DNA from: Micromonospora craterilacus
GTDB lineage: Bacteria > Actinomycetota > Actinomycetes > Mycobacteriales > Micromonosporaceae
Reading direction: 5' to 3'
Assembly: GCF_003236315.1 (NCBI RefSeq)
Contig: NZ_POTY01000017.1
Coordinates: 1-46,443 of the forward strand
DNA length: 46,443 nucleotides
A model generated the notes under the pieces. That model searched no databases, was not told the origin of the DNA, and saw only the letters and a program-made list of their open reading frames with translations. How positions within the stretch are numbered: the stretch's first letter is position 1; the number at the start of each line of letters is the position of its first letter. This document shows positions 1-8,465 of the stretch, piece by piece. The translations under genes were made by a program, and so were the position numbers.

Positions 1-67
1 ACCCACCCCCGAGGCAGAGAACCCGGTCGGCGCCCCGACGCCCGTCGTCAGCCCCGCCCGGGACACC

Positions 68-1114
68 GTGCCCGCGCCTCGGCAGACCGCGCAGCGGACA
101 GTCGTGTCGTACGACCCGCGGCCCGTCGAACCGCGCCCGGCCGGGCGGACCTCAACGGCGACCGCGAACGACGCGGCCGACTGGGACCAGGCCATGTCGC
201 TCTTCGACGGGGCCGAGGGGGTCCGCCTGACCCCGGCCGACTGCGACCTACGCTACTGGTTCGCCAACGTGCCGCAGCGCACCCTGCGCGGCAACATCGT
301 CGGCTATGGCCCCGAACTGGTCACGCCGGACTTCCTCCGCGAGCCAGGGCCGCTGCGCGAGGCGCTCGTTCAGGAGGTCGCGTTCCGCGCGCTGGCCGAG
401 GAGCGGGCCGCCCGAGCGATCGGCTACCTGGTGGCCTGCGCGCCGGACTCCGCCACAGTCGAGTTCTACGCGACCCAACTTCTCGACGAGACCCGGCACG
501 CCATGATCTTCCGCAACCACCTGTGCAACCTCGGCGTGGACCCGAGCGACGTGGATGCCGTCATCGCCCGGGAGACCGCAACGGACCGGGCGACGATCCT
601 CGACCCCTTGGAGGAACTGGGCATCCCCATCGTCCGGGACCGGCGGGACTTCCTCGGTGGCGTGGTCCTGCTGACAATCCTGATCGAGGGGTTCCTCGCC
701 CCGTCGTTCGAACTGAGCGAGCGCAAGTGGCGGCCGATCGACCCGCGGATGGCCGACATGGAGAAAGGCGCCGGGATCGACGAGGTACGGCACCTCGCGG
801 TCGGCACGTCGATCATCCGCGACCACATCCAGCAGCACCCGGACGAGCGTGACCGGCTCGTGGAGATCATTCGCGACGGGATGCGGCTGTGGGAGCGGCT
901 GCCGGTCGGCGACCAGCTGACCCGGTGGGAGACCTGGTTCCAGGAGGGCATCGCCGCGCACCACGACCTGATCGGCGACTACGAGGCATGGGATGGCCGC
1001 CGGCTGATCGACACGACGGCGCAGGAGCGAATCCAGAAGGCGCTCGAGGTGACCAGCACCGTGCACTCGACCCGGCTCACCGACATGGGGCTCGGCCGGG
1101 CACTCATCTTCTGA
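68..1114 (+). CDS. Ferritin-like diiron oxygenase (VlmB/AurF-like)
   Basis: Predicted non-haem diiron oxygenase of the four-helix ferritin-like fold. Two ExxH motifs are visible, DETRH (Glu141, His144) and DEVRH (Glu239, His242). Further acidic candidates lie in helices near residues 103-111 and 207-215, giving the Glu/ExxH/Glu/ExxH ligand pattern. Related proteins (AurF, VlmB type) oxidise amines or N-N compounds in natural product pathways; the substrate here is unknown. The GTG at 68 is the first start in the window, but the frame is open to base 2, so the true start may lie upstream. The first ~40 residues are Pro/Ala/Arg-rich and may be non-native. It converges on the MMPL and acyl-AMP ligase genes, suggesting a shared biosynthetic cluster extending left. 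Confidence 0.75.
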   Translation: MPAPRQTAQRTVVSYDPRPVEPRPAGRTSTATANDAADWDQAMSLFDGAEGVRLTPADCDLRYWFANVPQRTLRGNIVGYGPELVTPDFLREPGPLREALVQEVAFRALAEERAARAIGYLVACAPDSATVEFYATQLLDETRHAMIFRNHLCNLGVDPSDVDAVIARETATDRATILDPLEELGIPIVRDRRDFLGGVVLLTILIEGFLAPSFELSERKWRPIDPRMADMEKGAGIDEVRHLAVGTSIIRDHIQQHPDERDRLVEIIRDGMRLWERLPVGDQLTRWETWFQEGIAAHHDLIGDYEAWDGRRLIDTTAQERIQKALEVTSTVHSTRLTDMGLGRALIF

Positions 1115-1125
1115 GCCTGGACACA

Positions 1126-1162
1126 GGCCGCCGAAGCGCTCCCGGAACCGGCTTCGGCGGCC
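1126..1162. terminator. Bidirectional intrinsic terminator
   Basis: A perfect 12-bp inverted repeat, GGCCGCCGAAGC (1126-1137) and GCTTCGGCGGCC (1151-1162), with a 13-base loop, sits between two convergent genes ending at 1114 and 1164. There is no clear T tract, as is common in actinomycetes. Confidence 0.75.
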
Positions 1163-1163
1163 C

Positions 1164-3290
1164 TCAACCGTTCTCGCGGATGCCCCAGCGACGGTAGAAC
1201 GGGCGCAGCGGTCCCGGTAGCCACCAGTTGAGATCGCCGAGCAGCCGCATGGTCGCCGGCATCAGCAGCGCCCGGACGATCGTGGCGTCGACGATGACCG
1301 CGATCGCCAGCCCCACTCCAATGATCTTCACGACCAGCACGCTGGACGTCGCGAACGACGCGATGACCACCACGAGCAGCAGGGCGGCGCTGGTGATGAT
1401 CCGGCCCGAGCGTTGCAGTCCGATCGCCACCGCCTCGGTGTTGTCGCCGGTCAGGTCGTACTGCTCGCGGATTCGGGACAGCAGGAACACCTCGTAGTCC
1501 ATGGAGAGCCCGAACGCCACCGCGAAGATTAGGATCGGTTGTACGACGTCGATGTTGCCGGTGGAGGTGAACCGGAACAGCTCGACGAGGTGACCGTCCT
1601 GGAAGATCCACACCACCGCGCCGAACGCCGCGGTCAGGCTGAGGATGTTCATCAGAATCGCCTTGACCGGCAGGACCAGGGAGCCGAAAGAGAAGAACAG
1701 CAGCACGAAGGTGCTGACAATGACCAGCAGCGCCATCCAGGGCAGCCGCTCCGCGAGCATGTCCATCAGGTCGGCGAAACCGGCCGCCTCGCCGCCGACC
1801 AACACCACGCCGCCCGGGGGTGCCTCGACTTCCCGGACCGCGTCGACCAGCTCCCGCCCCTCGGCGGAAATCGGCTCAACATCGGACCGGATGGTGATCC
1901 GAGCCGTGTCACCGTCGGCACCGGTCACCTCGGCCCGCCCGACACCGGGCACGGCGGTCACCCGCTCCAGGTAGCCGGCGACCTGCCGCTGTCCGGCCGG
2001 CTCGCCAACGGGCACGGCCAGCGTGACGATCGCGTCGATCGGGCGGGTGACGCTGTCCGGGAAGGACTCCTCAAGCGCGACCTGGACCTGCCGGCTCTCG
2101 GCGCCGGTCGGCAGCACACGGGTGTCCAGCCAGCCATACGAGATCCGCAGGAACGGCAGGCCGAGCAGCACCAGGAGGGTGACGACCGTCGTGGCCACCA
2201 GGATCGGCCGGCGCATCACGGTCCGGGCGATCCTGGCCCAGGCGCCCGCATCGGGGTCGCGCACGGCGGTCGTACGGCGACGGCGTTCCCGCAGCCGCGG
2301 GCCGAGCAGGGCAAGCATGGCAGCCATCGCGGTCAGCGCGAAGAAGCCAGCGAGCAGCACCGCCGCCACCCCACCGATGGCGATGGAGCGCAAAAAGACC
2401 TGGGGAAAAACGGCGAGGCTCGCCAGGGCGAGGGCAACCGTGACCGCGGAGACCACGATGGTCCGGCCGGCGGTGACCATGGTGCGGCGCAGGGCCTGCG
2501 GGACCGGCTGTCCCGCGCCGAGTTCCTCTCGGAACCGGCTGACCATGAACAGGCTGTAGTCGACGGCGAGGCCGAGGCCGAGCAGCGTGACCACGTTGAC
2601 GGCGAAGATCGAGACATCGGTGAACTGGGCCAGCAAGCGCAGACCGGCCAGCGATCCGACGATCGCGAGCACCCCGACGAGCACGGGCAGCAGCGCGGCC
2701 AGCAGGCTGCGGAAAATCAGGACGAGCAACAGGAACAGCACCGGGACGGCCAGCGCCTCGGCGCGGATCAGGTCGGTGCGGCTCTGCGTGTTGACGTCGT
2801 CGAAGACGGCGAGCGGCCCGCCGACCGAGACGTAAAGGTCGGGACTGGTCAACTGCTCCTTGATGGCCAGAAAGTTGGTCAACCGGTCGTTCTCGGTCTC
2901 GCCGGCGACCTGCACCGCCGCGATCATCGACCGCCGGTCGGTGCCGACCAGGGCGCTCTCGCCGGTCCGCCAGTAGTCCGCCACCCCCTCGATCCGGTCC
3001 GCCGGAAGCCGGTCGAGGACGTCGCGAACCGCGGCACGGTACGCCGGGTCCGTGACGCTCCAGCGGTCACTGCGGAAGAGCACCACCACGTCTGCGTCGT
3101 TGCGGCCGAGCCGATCCCGTTCGACGTCGGCGGCCCGCGAACTCTCGCTGGCGGCGTAGGTGAAGCCACCACCGGCCAGATCGTCGAACGCGTTCGCTCC
3201 CCAGGCGCCGGCGGCGACCAGGAAGACGGCCGAGGTGCCGATCACCCACCAGCGCGCCTGGTGCGCGAGCCGCCCGAGCAGATCCAACAC
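1164..3290 (-). CDS. MMPL/RND family transporter
   Basis: Predicted inner-membrane exporter of 708 residues, the usual size for actinobacterial MMPL proteins. There is one N-terminal span, a large outer domain, a block of spans, then a second copy of the same layout. Both copies carry the family motif in their TM4 region: GLAVDYSLFMVSR and GLSMDYEVFLLSR. MMPL proteins use the proton gradient to export lipids or lipid-linked products. The GTG at 3290 follows a GAAGGGAA ribosome site. Its start lies 97 bp after the acyl-AMP ligase stop on the same strand, so the two are probably co-transcribed and it may export the acylated product. Confidence 0.9.
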   Translation of the reverse strand: MLDLLGRLAHQARWWVIGTSAVFLVAAGAWGANAFDDLAGGGFTYAASESSRAADVERDRLGRNDADVVVLFRSDRWSVTDPAYRAAVRDVLDRLPADRIEGVADYWRTGESALVGTDRRSMIAAVQVAGETENDRLTNFLAIKEQLTSPDLYVSVGGPLAVFDDVNTQSRTDLIRAEALAVPVLFLLLVLIFRSLLAALLPVLVGVLAIVGSLAGLRLLAQFTDVSIFAVNVVTLLGLGLAVDYSLFMVSRFREELGAGQPVPQALRRTMVTAGRTIVVSAVTVALALASLAVFPQVFLRSIAIGGVAAVLLAGFFALTAMAAMLALLGPRLRERRRRTTAVRDPDAGAWARIARTVMRRPILVATTVVTLLVLLGLPFLRISYGWLDTRVLPTGAESRQVQVALEESFPDSVTRPIDAIVTLAVPVGEPAGQRQVAGYLERVTAVPGVGRAEVTGADGDTARITIRSDVEPISAEGRELVDAVREVEAPPGGVVLVGGEAAGFADLMDMLAERLPWMALLVIVSTFVLLFFSFGSLVLPVKAILMNILSLTAAFGAVVWIFQDGHLVELFRFTSTGNIDVVQPILIFAVAFGLSMDYEVFLLSRIREQYDLTGDNTEAVAIGLQRSGRIITSAALLLVVVIASFATSSVLVVKIIGVGLAIAVIVDATIVRALLMPATMRLLGDLNWWLPGPLRPFYRRWGIRENG

Positions 3291-3387
3291 GGATGTTCCC
3301 TTCGCTCGACCGGCTACGGTCGCCGGAACGCTGTGGCACCGGCCATACCGACCGGCGCCACGGCGATGTCTCGATGTTCGGCGGTGC

Positions 3388-5112
3388 TCAGGTCCAGCGG
3401 CCGATGCCGATCGCCTGGGAGCCGGAGAACAGCCGCTCCCGCAACGCCACCCGGCGGATCTTCCACGTTCCGGTGCGCGGGAACTCGTCCCACCGGATCT
3501 GGATCGGCTCGGCCATCGGGCTGAGGTCCGCGACCGCCCGCGTCCAGTCCTCCTTCGATAGCGGCACGTCGTCGAGGGTGCTGACCACCGGCACCGGCAG
3601 TTCGCCGGCGCGGGGCAGAACGACGACCTCGGTCGTGTAGTCGATCCGGTCCAGGATCAGGTCCTCGAACTCGATCGCGCTGCCGCCGGGAATCCGGTCG
3701 ATCTCCCGATCCACGATCCGCACGGCGCCCCACTTGTTGATGATCCCGAGGTCGCCGGTGTTCCACCAGGAGCCGTTGACCTTAAGGTCGTGCCGGTCCT
3801 GCTCGCCGACGTAGGCGAGGCACCGGCCCGGCTGGTCGATCTCGATCAGGCCGACCTCGCCACGCGGCACCTCCTTGCCGGTCACCGGGTCGATCGCCCG
3901 CATCTTGGCGTGGAACGGCATCGGCCAACCGATCAGCTGGGTCGGCGGCGGCCGGTGCCCCTTGCGCCTGACTACGAAGCGGAAGAACGGCCGGATCGCC
4001 AGTGCGCCGTTCTCGGTCTGGCTCCACGACTGGACCCAGATCGGGAACCTGCGCTTGGTCGCCGCCATGAAGGTTCGGATGGTCCGGGTGTGGATGGCGT
4101 CGAATGAGTTGACGTACTCCCGGACGTTGCTGAACAGGCCGGCGGGATCCCGGGCCAGCGGCTCCCAGGCAAGGTAGATGTTCGGCAACGCCTCGACCAG
4201 GGTCGGCCGGTGTTCCGCGATCAGTTCCCTGACCCGCGGTGAAAGCGGATCGGACAGGAAGATCACCTTGGGTCCGATCGCCGCCATCGCAAGCTGCATC
4301 GTCGCCAGCCGCTCATGCGTGTACGGGTCGCAGAACGCCACCGTGTCGCTGCGCTTGAGCGCGAACCCCGGCCACCGCTCGACCTCGAGGATCGCCAGCG
4401 AATAGATGGACTCGGCGGAGTGCATGACCAGCTTCGGGATGCCGGTGGTGCCGGAGGTGTGTGTGATGACCATCGGCTCGGAGAACTCGCGCATGTTCGG
4501 CTGGACCGGCGGCGCGTCCTTGAAGTCGTCGAGCTGCACGACGTCCGGCCGATCGGCGACCGGGTCCACGCTGATCGTGCGCACCGTCAGGTCCGCCGTC
4601 ACCTCGGCAGTTATCCCACACTTGTCGATATGATGCCGGTCAGTGATCAGGAACGCCCGCTCCAGCCGCTTCAGCATCGGAATCATCGCCTCCGGACCGT
4701 ACGATCCGGAGAACATGCACGGGATGGCGCCGATCCGGGCGATGGCGCACTCGAGGATGACGATGTCCATGTGGTTGGCCTTGAGGACCGCCACCCGGTC
4801 CCACGGCCGTACACCAGCATGGTGCAGCCAGGCCGCGACCCGGTCGACGAGCGCGGCCCATTCGGTGTAGGTGCGGCTCGCCGGCCCGTCCCGGTCGATG
4901 TCGAGGGCGCGGTCGGCGATGACGAGCTCGTCCGGGGCGGTCTTGGCCGCCACGTGCCAGGTCTCGCCTATCTTGGAGTGCTTTGGCAGCCGGGAGAAAG
5001 GACTTAGCCGGCGGCGGTAGCGGGTCGGCGTGAAGTGCGTGAGGAAGCGGGGTATCGGCCGTTGCGACTCGACGTCGTCACCGGCGGCTGCCTTCTCGGC
5101 AGATGAAGTCAC
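3388..5112 (-). CDS. Acyl-AMP ligase / acyl-CoA synthetase
   Basis: ANL-superfamily adenylate-forming enzyme of 574 residues. It should activate a carboxylic acid as acyl-AMP and pass it to CoA or a carrier. Visible motifs: phosphate loop HTSGTTGIPK (residues 218-227), the ATP-binding NTGDLG, a hinge-region VDREIDRI where most relatives have GR.DD.I, and GTWKIRR with the catalytic C-terminal Lys. I chose GTG 5112 because GGAGG precedes it at good spacing; the open frame continues to 5448 with an alternative ATG at about 5190, but that extension is unlike the family. It lies directly upstream of the MMPL gene. Fatty acids or an unusual pathway acid are possible substrates. Confidence 0.85.
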   Translation of the reverse strand: MTSSAEKAAAGDDVESQRPIPRFLTHFTPTRYRRRLSPFSRLPKHSKIGETWHVAAKTAPDELVIADRALDIDRDGPASRTYTEWAALVDRVAAWLHHAGVRPWDRVAVLKANHMDIVILECAIARIGAIPCMFSGSYGPEAMIPMLKRLERAFLITDRHHIDKCGITAEVTADLTVRTISVDPVADRPDVVQLDDFKDAPPVQPNMREFSEPMVITHTSGTTGIPKLVMHSAESIYSLAILEVERWPGFALKRSDTVAFCDPYTHERLATMQLAMAAIGPKVIFLSDPLSPRVRELIAEHRPTLVEALPNIYLAWEPLARDPAGLFSNVREYVNSFDAIHTRTIRTFMAATKRRFPIWVQSWSQTENGALAIRPFFRFVVRRKGHRPPPTQLIGWPMPFHAKMRAIDPVTGKEVPRGEVGLIEIDQPGRCLAYVGEQDRHDLKVNGSWWNTGDLGIINKWGAVRIVDREIDRIPGGSAIEFEDLILDRIDYTTEVVVLPRAGELPVPVVSTLDDVPLSKEDWTRAVADLSPMAEPIQIRWDEFPRTGTWKIRRVALRERLFSGSQAIGIGRWT

Positions 5113-5466
5113 GGGATCCTCCGTTCTGCGGGGGCAGAGGAATGCCGGCGGCCCGTCGGTTTCACCGGCAGCCAACTTGCCGGTAACCATATCGATATAG
5201 TCCTGTGTAGACCACGGCTGGCCGGCGACATTCCTGGCCCGGCCATCGAACAACGAGCACCAATGTAGACAATTGATCGCAGCTGGAAGTCGGCGGAGCC
5301 CGGCCGAGGCACGCCTTCGTCGCCTGCGGGGACACACTGCCGCGCTCGTTGCGGTAGCTGGCGAGGTGGGCGAGCTTCGTGCCGAACGCTGGGCCGAGAG
5401 CTCATCCCCGCACGCGCTGATCCCGTTGCACCCGAACAAGGTCGCCATGATCCTCGGGATTGTGCG
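5113..5466. other. Intergenic region upstream of the ligase, up to the ISL3 end
   Basis: No supported gene. On the ligase leader side there is a 7-bp hairpin (ACCGGCA 5164-5170, TGCCGGT 5178-5184) and a 10-bp palindrome ATATCGATAT (5189-5198), about 75 bp ahead of the chosen start. The palindrome is a candidate operator or promoter element. Short frames across 5273-5460 match nothing I recognise. Confidence 0.4.
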
Positions 5467-7161
5467 GGCTCTGGCACGAAGTTGGTGAATCGGCCCTGAC
5501 CCCGGTCTCCGGGGGGCATCCGATGTGGATGATCATCTCCGCGGTGTGATGATCGTGGCCTCGAAGGATTGCTGCCCCATCTTGCGGCCCTGCGGATCGG
5601 GCACGTACGGGCCGATGGACGGTCGGTCCGGCTGGATGCCGATGTTTCGGCTGATGATGCGCGGTGTCCCGGCCGCGGGTCCAAGTCGGCGCGGGTGCAT
5701 AGTCGGTACCAGCGGACCCTGGCGGACCCGGCGATCGGTGGCAGGCAGACCCTGCTACGGATGCGTATCCGGCGGTTCTTCTGCGACAACACCGCCTGTT
5801 ACCGGCGGACCTTCGCCGAGCAGGTGCCGGATCTGACCGCACCATATGCCCGCCGCACCCCGTTGCTGCGCGGCATCCTGGAGAAGGTCGCCCTGGCTCT
5901 GGGTGGCCGGCCGGGTGCACGGATGACGCGTCTGCTGGCCGTGGAGGTGTCCCGCACGACCCTGTTACGGCTGGTCCGGGCGCTGCCGGTGCCCGAGGTC
6001 GGCACGGTGGCGGTGCTCGGCGTCGACGATTTCGCGTTCCGCAAGGGCCGTGACTACGGCAGCATCGTGGTCGACATGCACACCGGCCGGCCCGTCGACC
6101 TGCTGCCCGACCGCCGCTGCGACACCTTCGCCAACTGGCTGCGCGCCCACCCGGGTACCGAGGTGGTCTGCCGCGACCGGGCCAGCGGCTACGCCGAAGG
6201 CGCCAGGCTGGGCGCGCCGGACGCGATCCAGGTCGCCGACCGGTTCCACCTGCTCTACAACCTCACCCAAGCCGCCGACCGGGTCGTCCCCGCCCACCGT
6301 AAGTGTCTCAAGGACCGGCCCGAAGCCGAAGCCGTCGCGCAACCGCGCCCGTCAACCGATGGCGAGCAGGGCCGCCGCGCCGAGGTGACCCGGCAACGGC
6401 ACGCCGAGATCCATGCCCTGCACGTCAAGGGCATCGGCACCACCGCGATCAGCACAACGTTGAACCTCGACGGCAAGACCGTGCGCCGCTACCTACGCGC
6501 GGCGACCACCGACGAACTGCTCACCGAGACCGTCCCCCGAGCGCGTGAACTCGACCAACACGCCGCTTACCTCGCCGAGCGCTGGGAGCAGGGCTGTACC
6601 AACGCGGCCTGGCTGACCACGGAACTCCGCGACCGCGGCTACCGGGGCAGCGAACGTTCCGTGCGCCGGCTGCTGCATACGTGGCGGGACGGCACGATCA
6701 AGCCGGCCGCCATGACGGCAGTCGCGCCGAAGCCCCGGGAGGTGACCGGCTGGATCATCCGGCCCGCCGCCGAGCGGACCGAACGTGAACACGCTGACCT
6801 GGCTCGCATCCTGCAGCGATGTGAAAGCCTACGCACCGTCGACCGCCTGGTCAGCGACTTCGCCGGCATGCTGCGCCAACGCCAAGGCCAGCACCTGGAC
6901 ACCTGGATCACCCAAGCCCAGGCCAGCGGAGTCGCACAGCTCGCCGGCTTCGCCGCCGGCCTGCTCAAGGACTACGACGCTGTCCGCAACGGGCTCACCC
7001 TGCCCTGGAGCAGCGGAGCGGTCGAAGGCAACGTCTGCAAGCTGAAAGCGATCAAAAGGCAGATGTACGGCCGAGCGAACTTCGACCTCCTCCGCCGCCG
7101 CGTCATCCTCGCCGAGTAACCGCCACGTGGCAGCAGCGATCACGAACTTCGTGCCAGAGCC
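5467..7161 (+). mobile_element. ISL3-family insertion sequence
   Basis: An element of 1,695 bp bounded by imperfect terminal inverted repeats. The left end, from 5467, reads GGCTCTGGCACGAAGTTGG; the right end, to 7161, gives GGCTCTGGCACGAAGTTCG on the complementary strand. It carries one transposase gene. The 8 bases outside each end differ, so no 8-bp target duplication remains, although ISL3 elements normally make one. It separates the ligase leader from the sigma-factor operon. Confidence 0.85.
5569..7119 (+). CDS. ISL3-family DDE transposase, probable 5' frameshift
   Basis: Transposase that would move the surrounding ISL3 element. The catalytic acids are visible: Asp in GVDDFAFRKG, Asp in CRDRASGY, and Glu in SSGAVEGNVCKLK near the C-terminus. 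A short HTH-like insert lies mid-protein around ALHVKGIGTTAIS. The only start in this frame near the 5' end is TTG 5569. An ATG at 5549 in another frame encodes MIVASKD and would join LLPHLAALRIGHV if one base were restored near 5569, so a 1-bp deletion is likely. The usual N-terminal zinc motif CPxC reads CPGRG, with the second Cys replaced by Arg. The element may therefore be inactive. Otherwise it is full length (~516 residues). Confidence 0.85.
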   Translation: MLPHLAALRIGHVRADGRSVRLDADVSADDARCPGRGSKSARVHSRYQRTLADPAIGGRQTLLRMRIRRFFCDNTACYRRTFAEQVPDLTAPYARRTPLLRGILEKVALALGGRPGARMTRLLAVEVSRTTLLRLVRALPVPEVGTVAVLGVDDFAFRKGRDYGSIVVDMHTGRPVDLLPDRRCDTFANWLRAHPGTEVVCRDRASGYAEGARLGAPDAIQVADRFHLLYNLTQAADRVVPAHRKCLKDRPEAEAVAQPRPSTDGEQGRRAEVTRQRHAEIHALHVKGIGTTAISTTLNLDGKTVRRYLRAATTDELLTETVPRARELDQHAAYLAERWEQGCTNAAWLTTELRDRGYRGSERSVRRLLHTWRDGTIKPAAMTAVAPKPREVTGWIIRPAAERTEREHADLARILQRCESLRTVDRLVSDFAGMLRQRQGQHLDTWITQAQASGVAQLAGFAAGLLKDYDAVRNGLTLPWSSGAVEGNVCKLKAIKRQMYGRANFDLLRRRVILAE

Positions 7162-7295
7162 ACGTCCCAATGACCGTTGACATTCACTCTGTGGGAGCCC
7201 AGGGGTGAATCCCCCGGACGACCCGACCTAGGTGGCGGTAATGATTTCGTCGTCTGGCGACAAGTGTGGGTGTGAAACCACCATCTGGAGGTTCG

Positions 7296-7862
7296 GTGCA
7301 GGACGATCAAGGGGCGGCCGCAGACCGTCAGCGCCTGACCGAGGTGTTTCGGCGGCATGGCGATGCGGTCTTGGCCTACACCAGTGCTCGGTTGGACCGG
7401 GAAGATGCCCAGGATCTGGTGGCCGAGGTGTTCACCGTGGCGTGGCGGCGGCTGAGGAGCATCAGGGAAGGCCAGGAGCGGCCGTGGCTGTTCGGGGTCG
7501 CCCGGCGGCTCATGATGCAACACCAGCGAACCCGCGGAACTGCTGCGGCGCTGCGGGATCGGCTGCGCGCGTACGCCGATCGTGACGACGACCCTCTCGG
7601 CCAGGTCGCCGCACAGCGGGTAGACGTTCTCGCGGCCTTGGCGGCCCTGAACGAGGGGGACCGTGAGGTGCTGCTGCTGCGCTACTGGTACGACTTCAGC
7701 GGCCGTGACGCAGCTTCCGTGCTGGGCTGCTCTCCCGCGGCCTTCGCCGTCCGGCTGCATCGAGCCCACCGCCGCTTCAAGGCGGTCCACGACGAGAAGC
7801 CAGTGGCTCAGCAATCGCCATCCGCGGCAAGCCTGACGGCATACATGAGGGGGCTTCAGTGA
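7296..7862 (+). CDS. ECF-type RNA polymerase sigma factor
   Basis: Sigma-70 family factor of about 188 residues with region 2 (RLTEVFRRHGDAVLAYT, then DAQDLVAEVFTVAW for core binding and -10 recognition) and region 4 (LNEGDREVLLLRYWYDFS, then an HTH ending AVRLHRAHRRFKA). It would redirect RNA polymerase to a small regulon. GTG 7296 is chosen because GGAGG lies just upstream; an upstream ATG at 7266 lacks a site. Its TGA overlaps the next gene's GTG in a GTGA, so the two are translationally coupled, the usual layout for sigma and its regulator. The signal is unknown. Confidence 0.9.
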   Translation: MQDDQGAAADRQRLTEVFRRHGDAVLAYTSARLDREDAQDLVAEVFTVAWRRLRSIREGQERPWLFGVARRLMMQHQRTRGTAAALRDRLRAYADRDDDPLGQVAAQRVDVLAALAALNEGDREVLLLRYWYDFSGRDAASVLGCSPAAFAVRLHRAHRRFKAVHDEKPVAQQSPSAASLTAYMRGLQ

Positions 7863-8425
7863 AGCGACACGACAGCGACGCCGGCCAGTTGATCCGGGGC
7901 GTCCGCCCCGAGAGCCAGGCCGGCTTCCCGGCCAGCCGGCAAGGAGAAACGATGCTCGCTCGGATCCTCGACACGCCACGGCAGCCCCAACGGCGGTCAC
8001 GACGTACGGCAGCGCGCGTTGCGGGCGCGGTGGTGCTGGGCGCCCTTTTCGCTGGTGGCGCGACCGCCGCGATCGGCGCCTACAACGCGCCCACCGCTCC
8101 CTTCGAAGCGCTGCCCGCCAACGGCGACGCCTTCGTGTGCGCCACGGCCAACCTGCAAAGGATGGGCGACGCCGCGTCGACCGCAGGCGAGTCCCCGGTC
8201 GACGCGTGCCGCAGGTCGTGGAGCCGAATCTTCGGCGACGAGGCACCCAATCATCTGTACCCGTGCGTGAAGGCCGAGGACGCCAGCCCTTCTCCCGGCG
8301 CCAGCGCCTCCCCGTCCTCGACCCAGTGGAACGGACTGATCTACGTTCTCGACGGCCAGCAGTTCAAGAACGCGCCGGAGACCTGCGGATCCGTTGGGAT
8401 GTTGGTAGCTCCTACCGTCGACTGA
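7859..8425 (+). CDS. Single-span membrane protein coupled to the sigma factor, possible anti-sigma
   Basis: A protein of 188 residues with an N-terminal cytoplasmic part of ~55 residues, an Arg-rich stop, one membrane span (around AGAVVLGALFAGGATAAIGAY) and a ~110-residue outer part with four Cys and a Ser/Pro linker. The 4-bp overlap with the ECF gene and the topology suggest a membrane regulator of the sigma factor. No HxxxCxxC zinc anti-sigma motif is present, so the role is inferred from position only. A strong hairpin follows the stop. Confidence 0.65.
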   Translation: MKRHDSDAGQLIRGVRPESQAGFPASRQGETMLARILDTPRQPQRRSRRTAARVAGAVVLGALFAGGATAAIGAYNAPTAPFEALPANGDAFVCATANLQRMGDAASTAGESPVDACRRSWSRIFGDEAPNHLYPCVKAEDASPSPGASASPSSTQWNGLIYVLDGQQFKNAPETCGSVGMLVAPTVD

Positions 8426-8432
8426 CACGCGT

Positions 8433-8465
8433 GATCTGGGAGAAGGATCTCCCTTCTCCCAGATC
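8433..8465 (+). terminator. Intrinsic terminator after the sigma operon
   Basis: Perfect 14-bp stem GATCTGGGAGAAGG (8433-8446) and CCTTCTCCCAGATC (8452-8465) with a 5-base loop, 8 bp after the stop of the membrane protein. No T tract. Confidence 0.75.

Noticed and set aside
1539-3524. Long plus-strand open frame opposite the MMPL gene
   Set aside because: Composition (Gln, His, Arg, Asp) is that of an antisense shadow in high-GC DNA; the MMPL motifs are on the other strand.
5459-7169. Target-site duplication for the ISL3 element
   Set aside because: The 8 bases on the left and right of the inverted repeats do not match.
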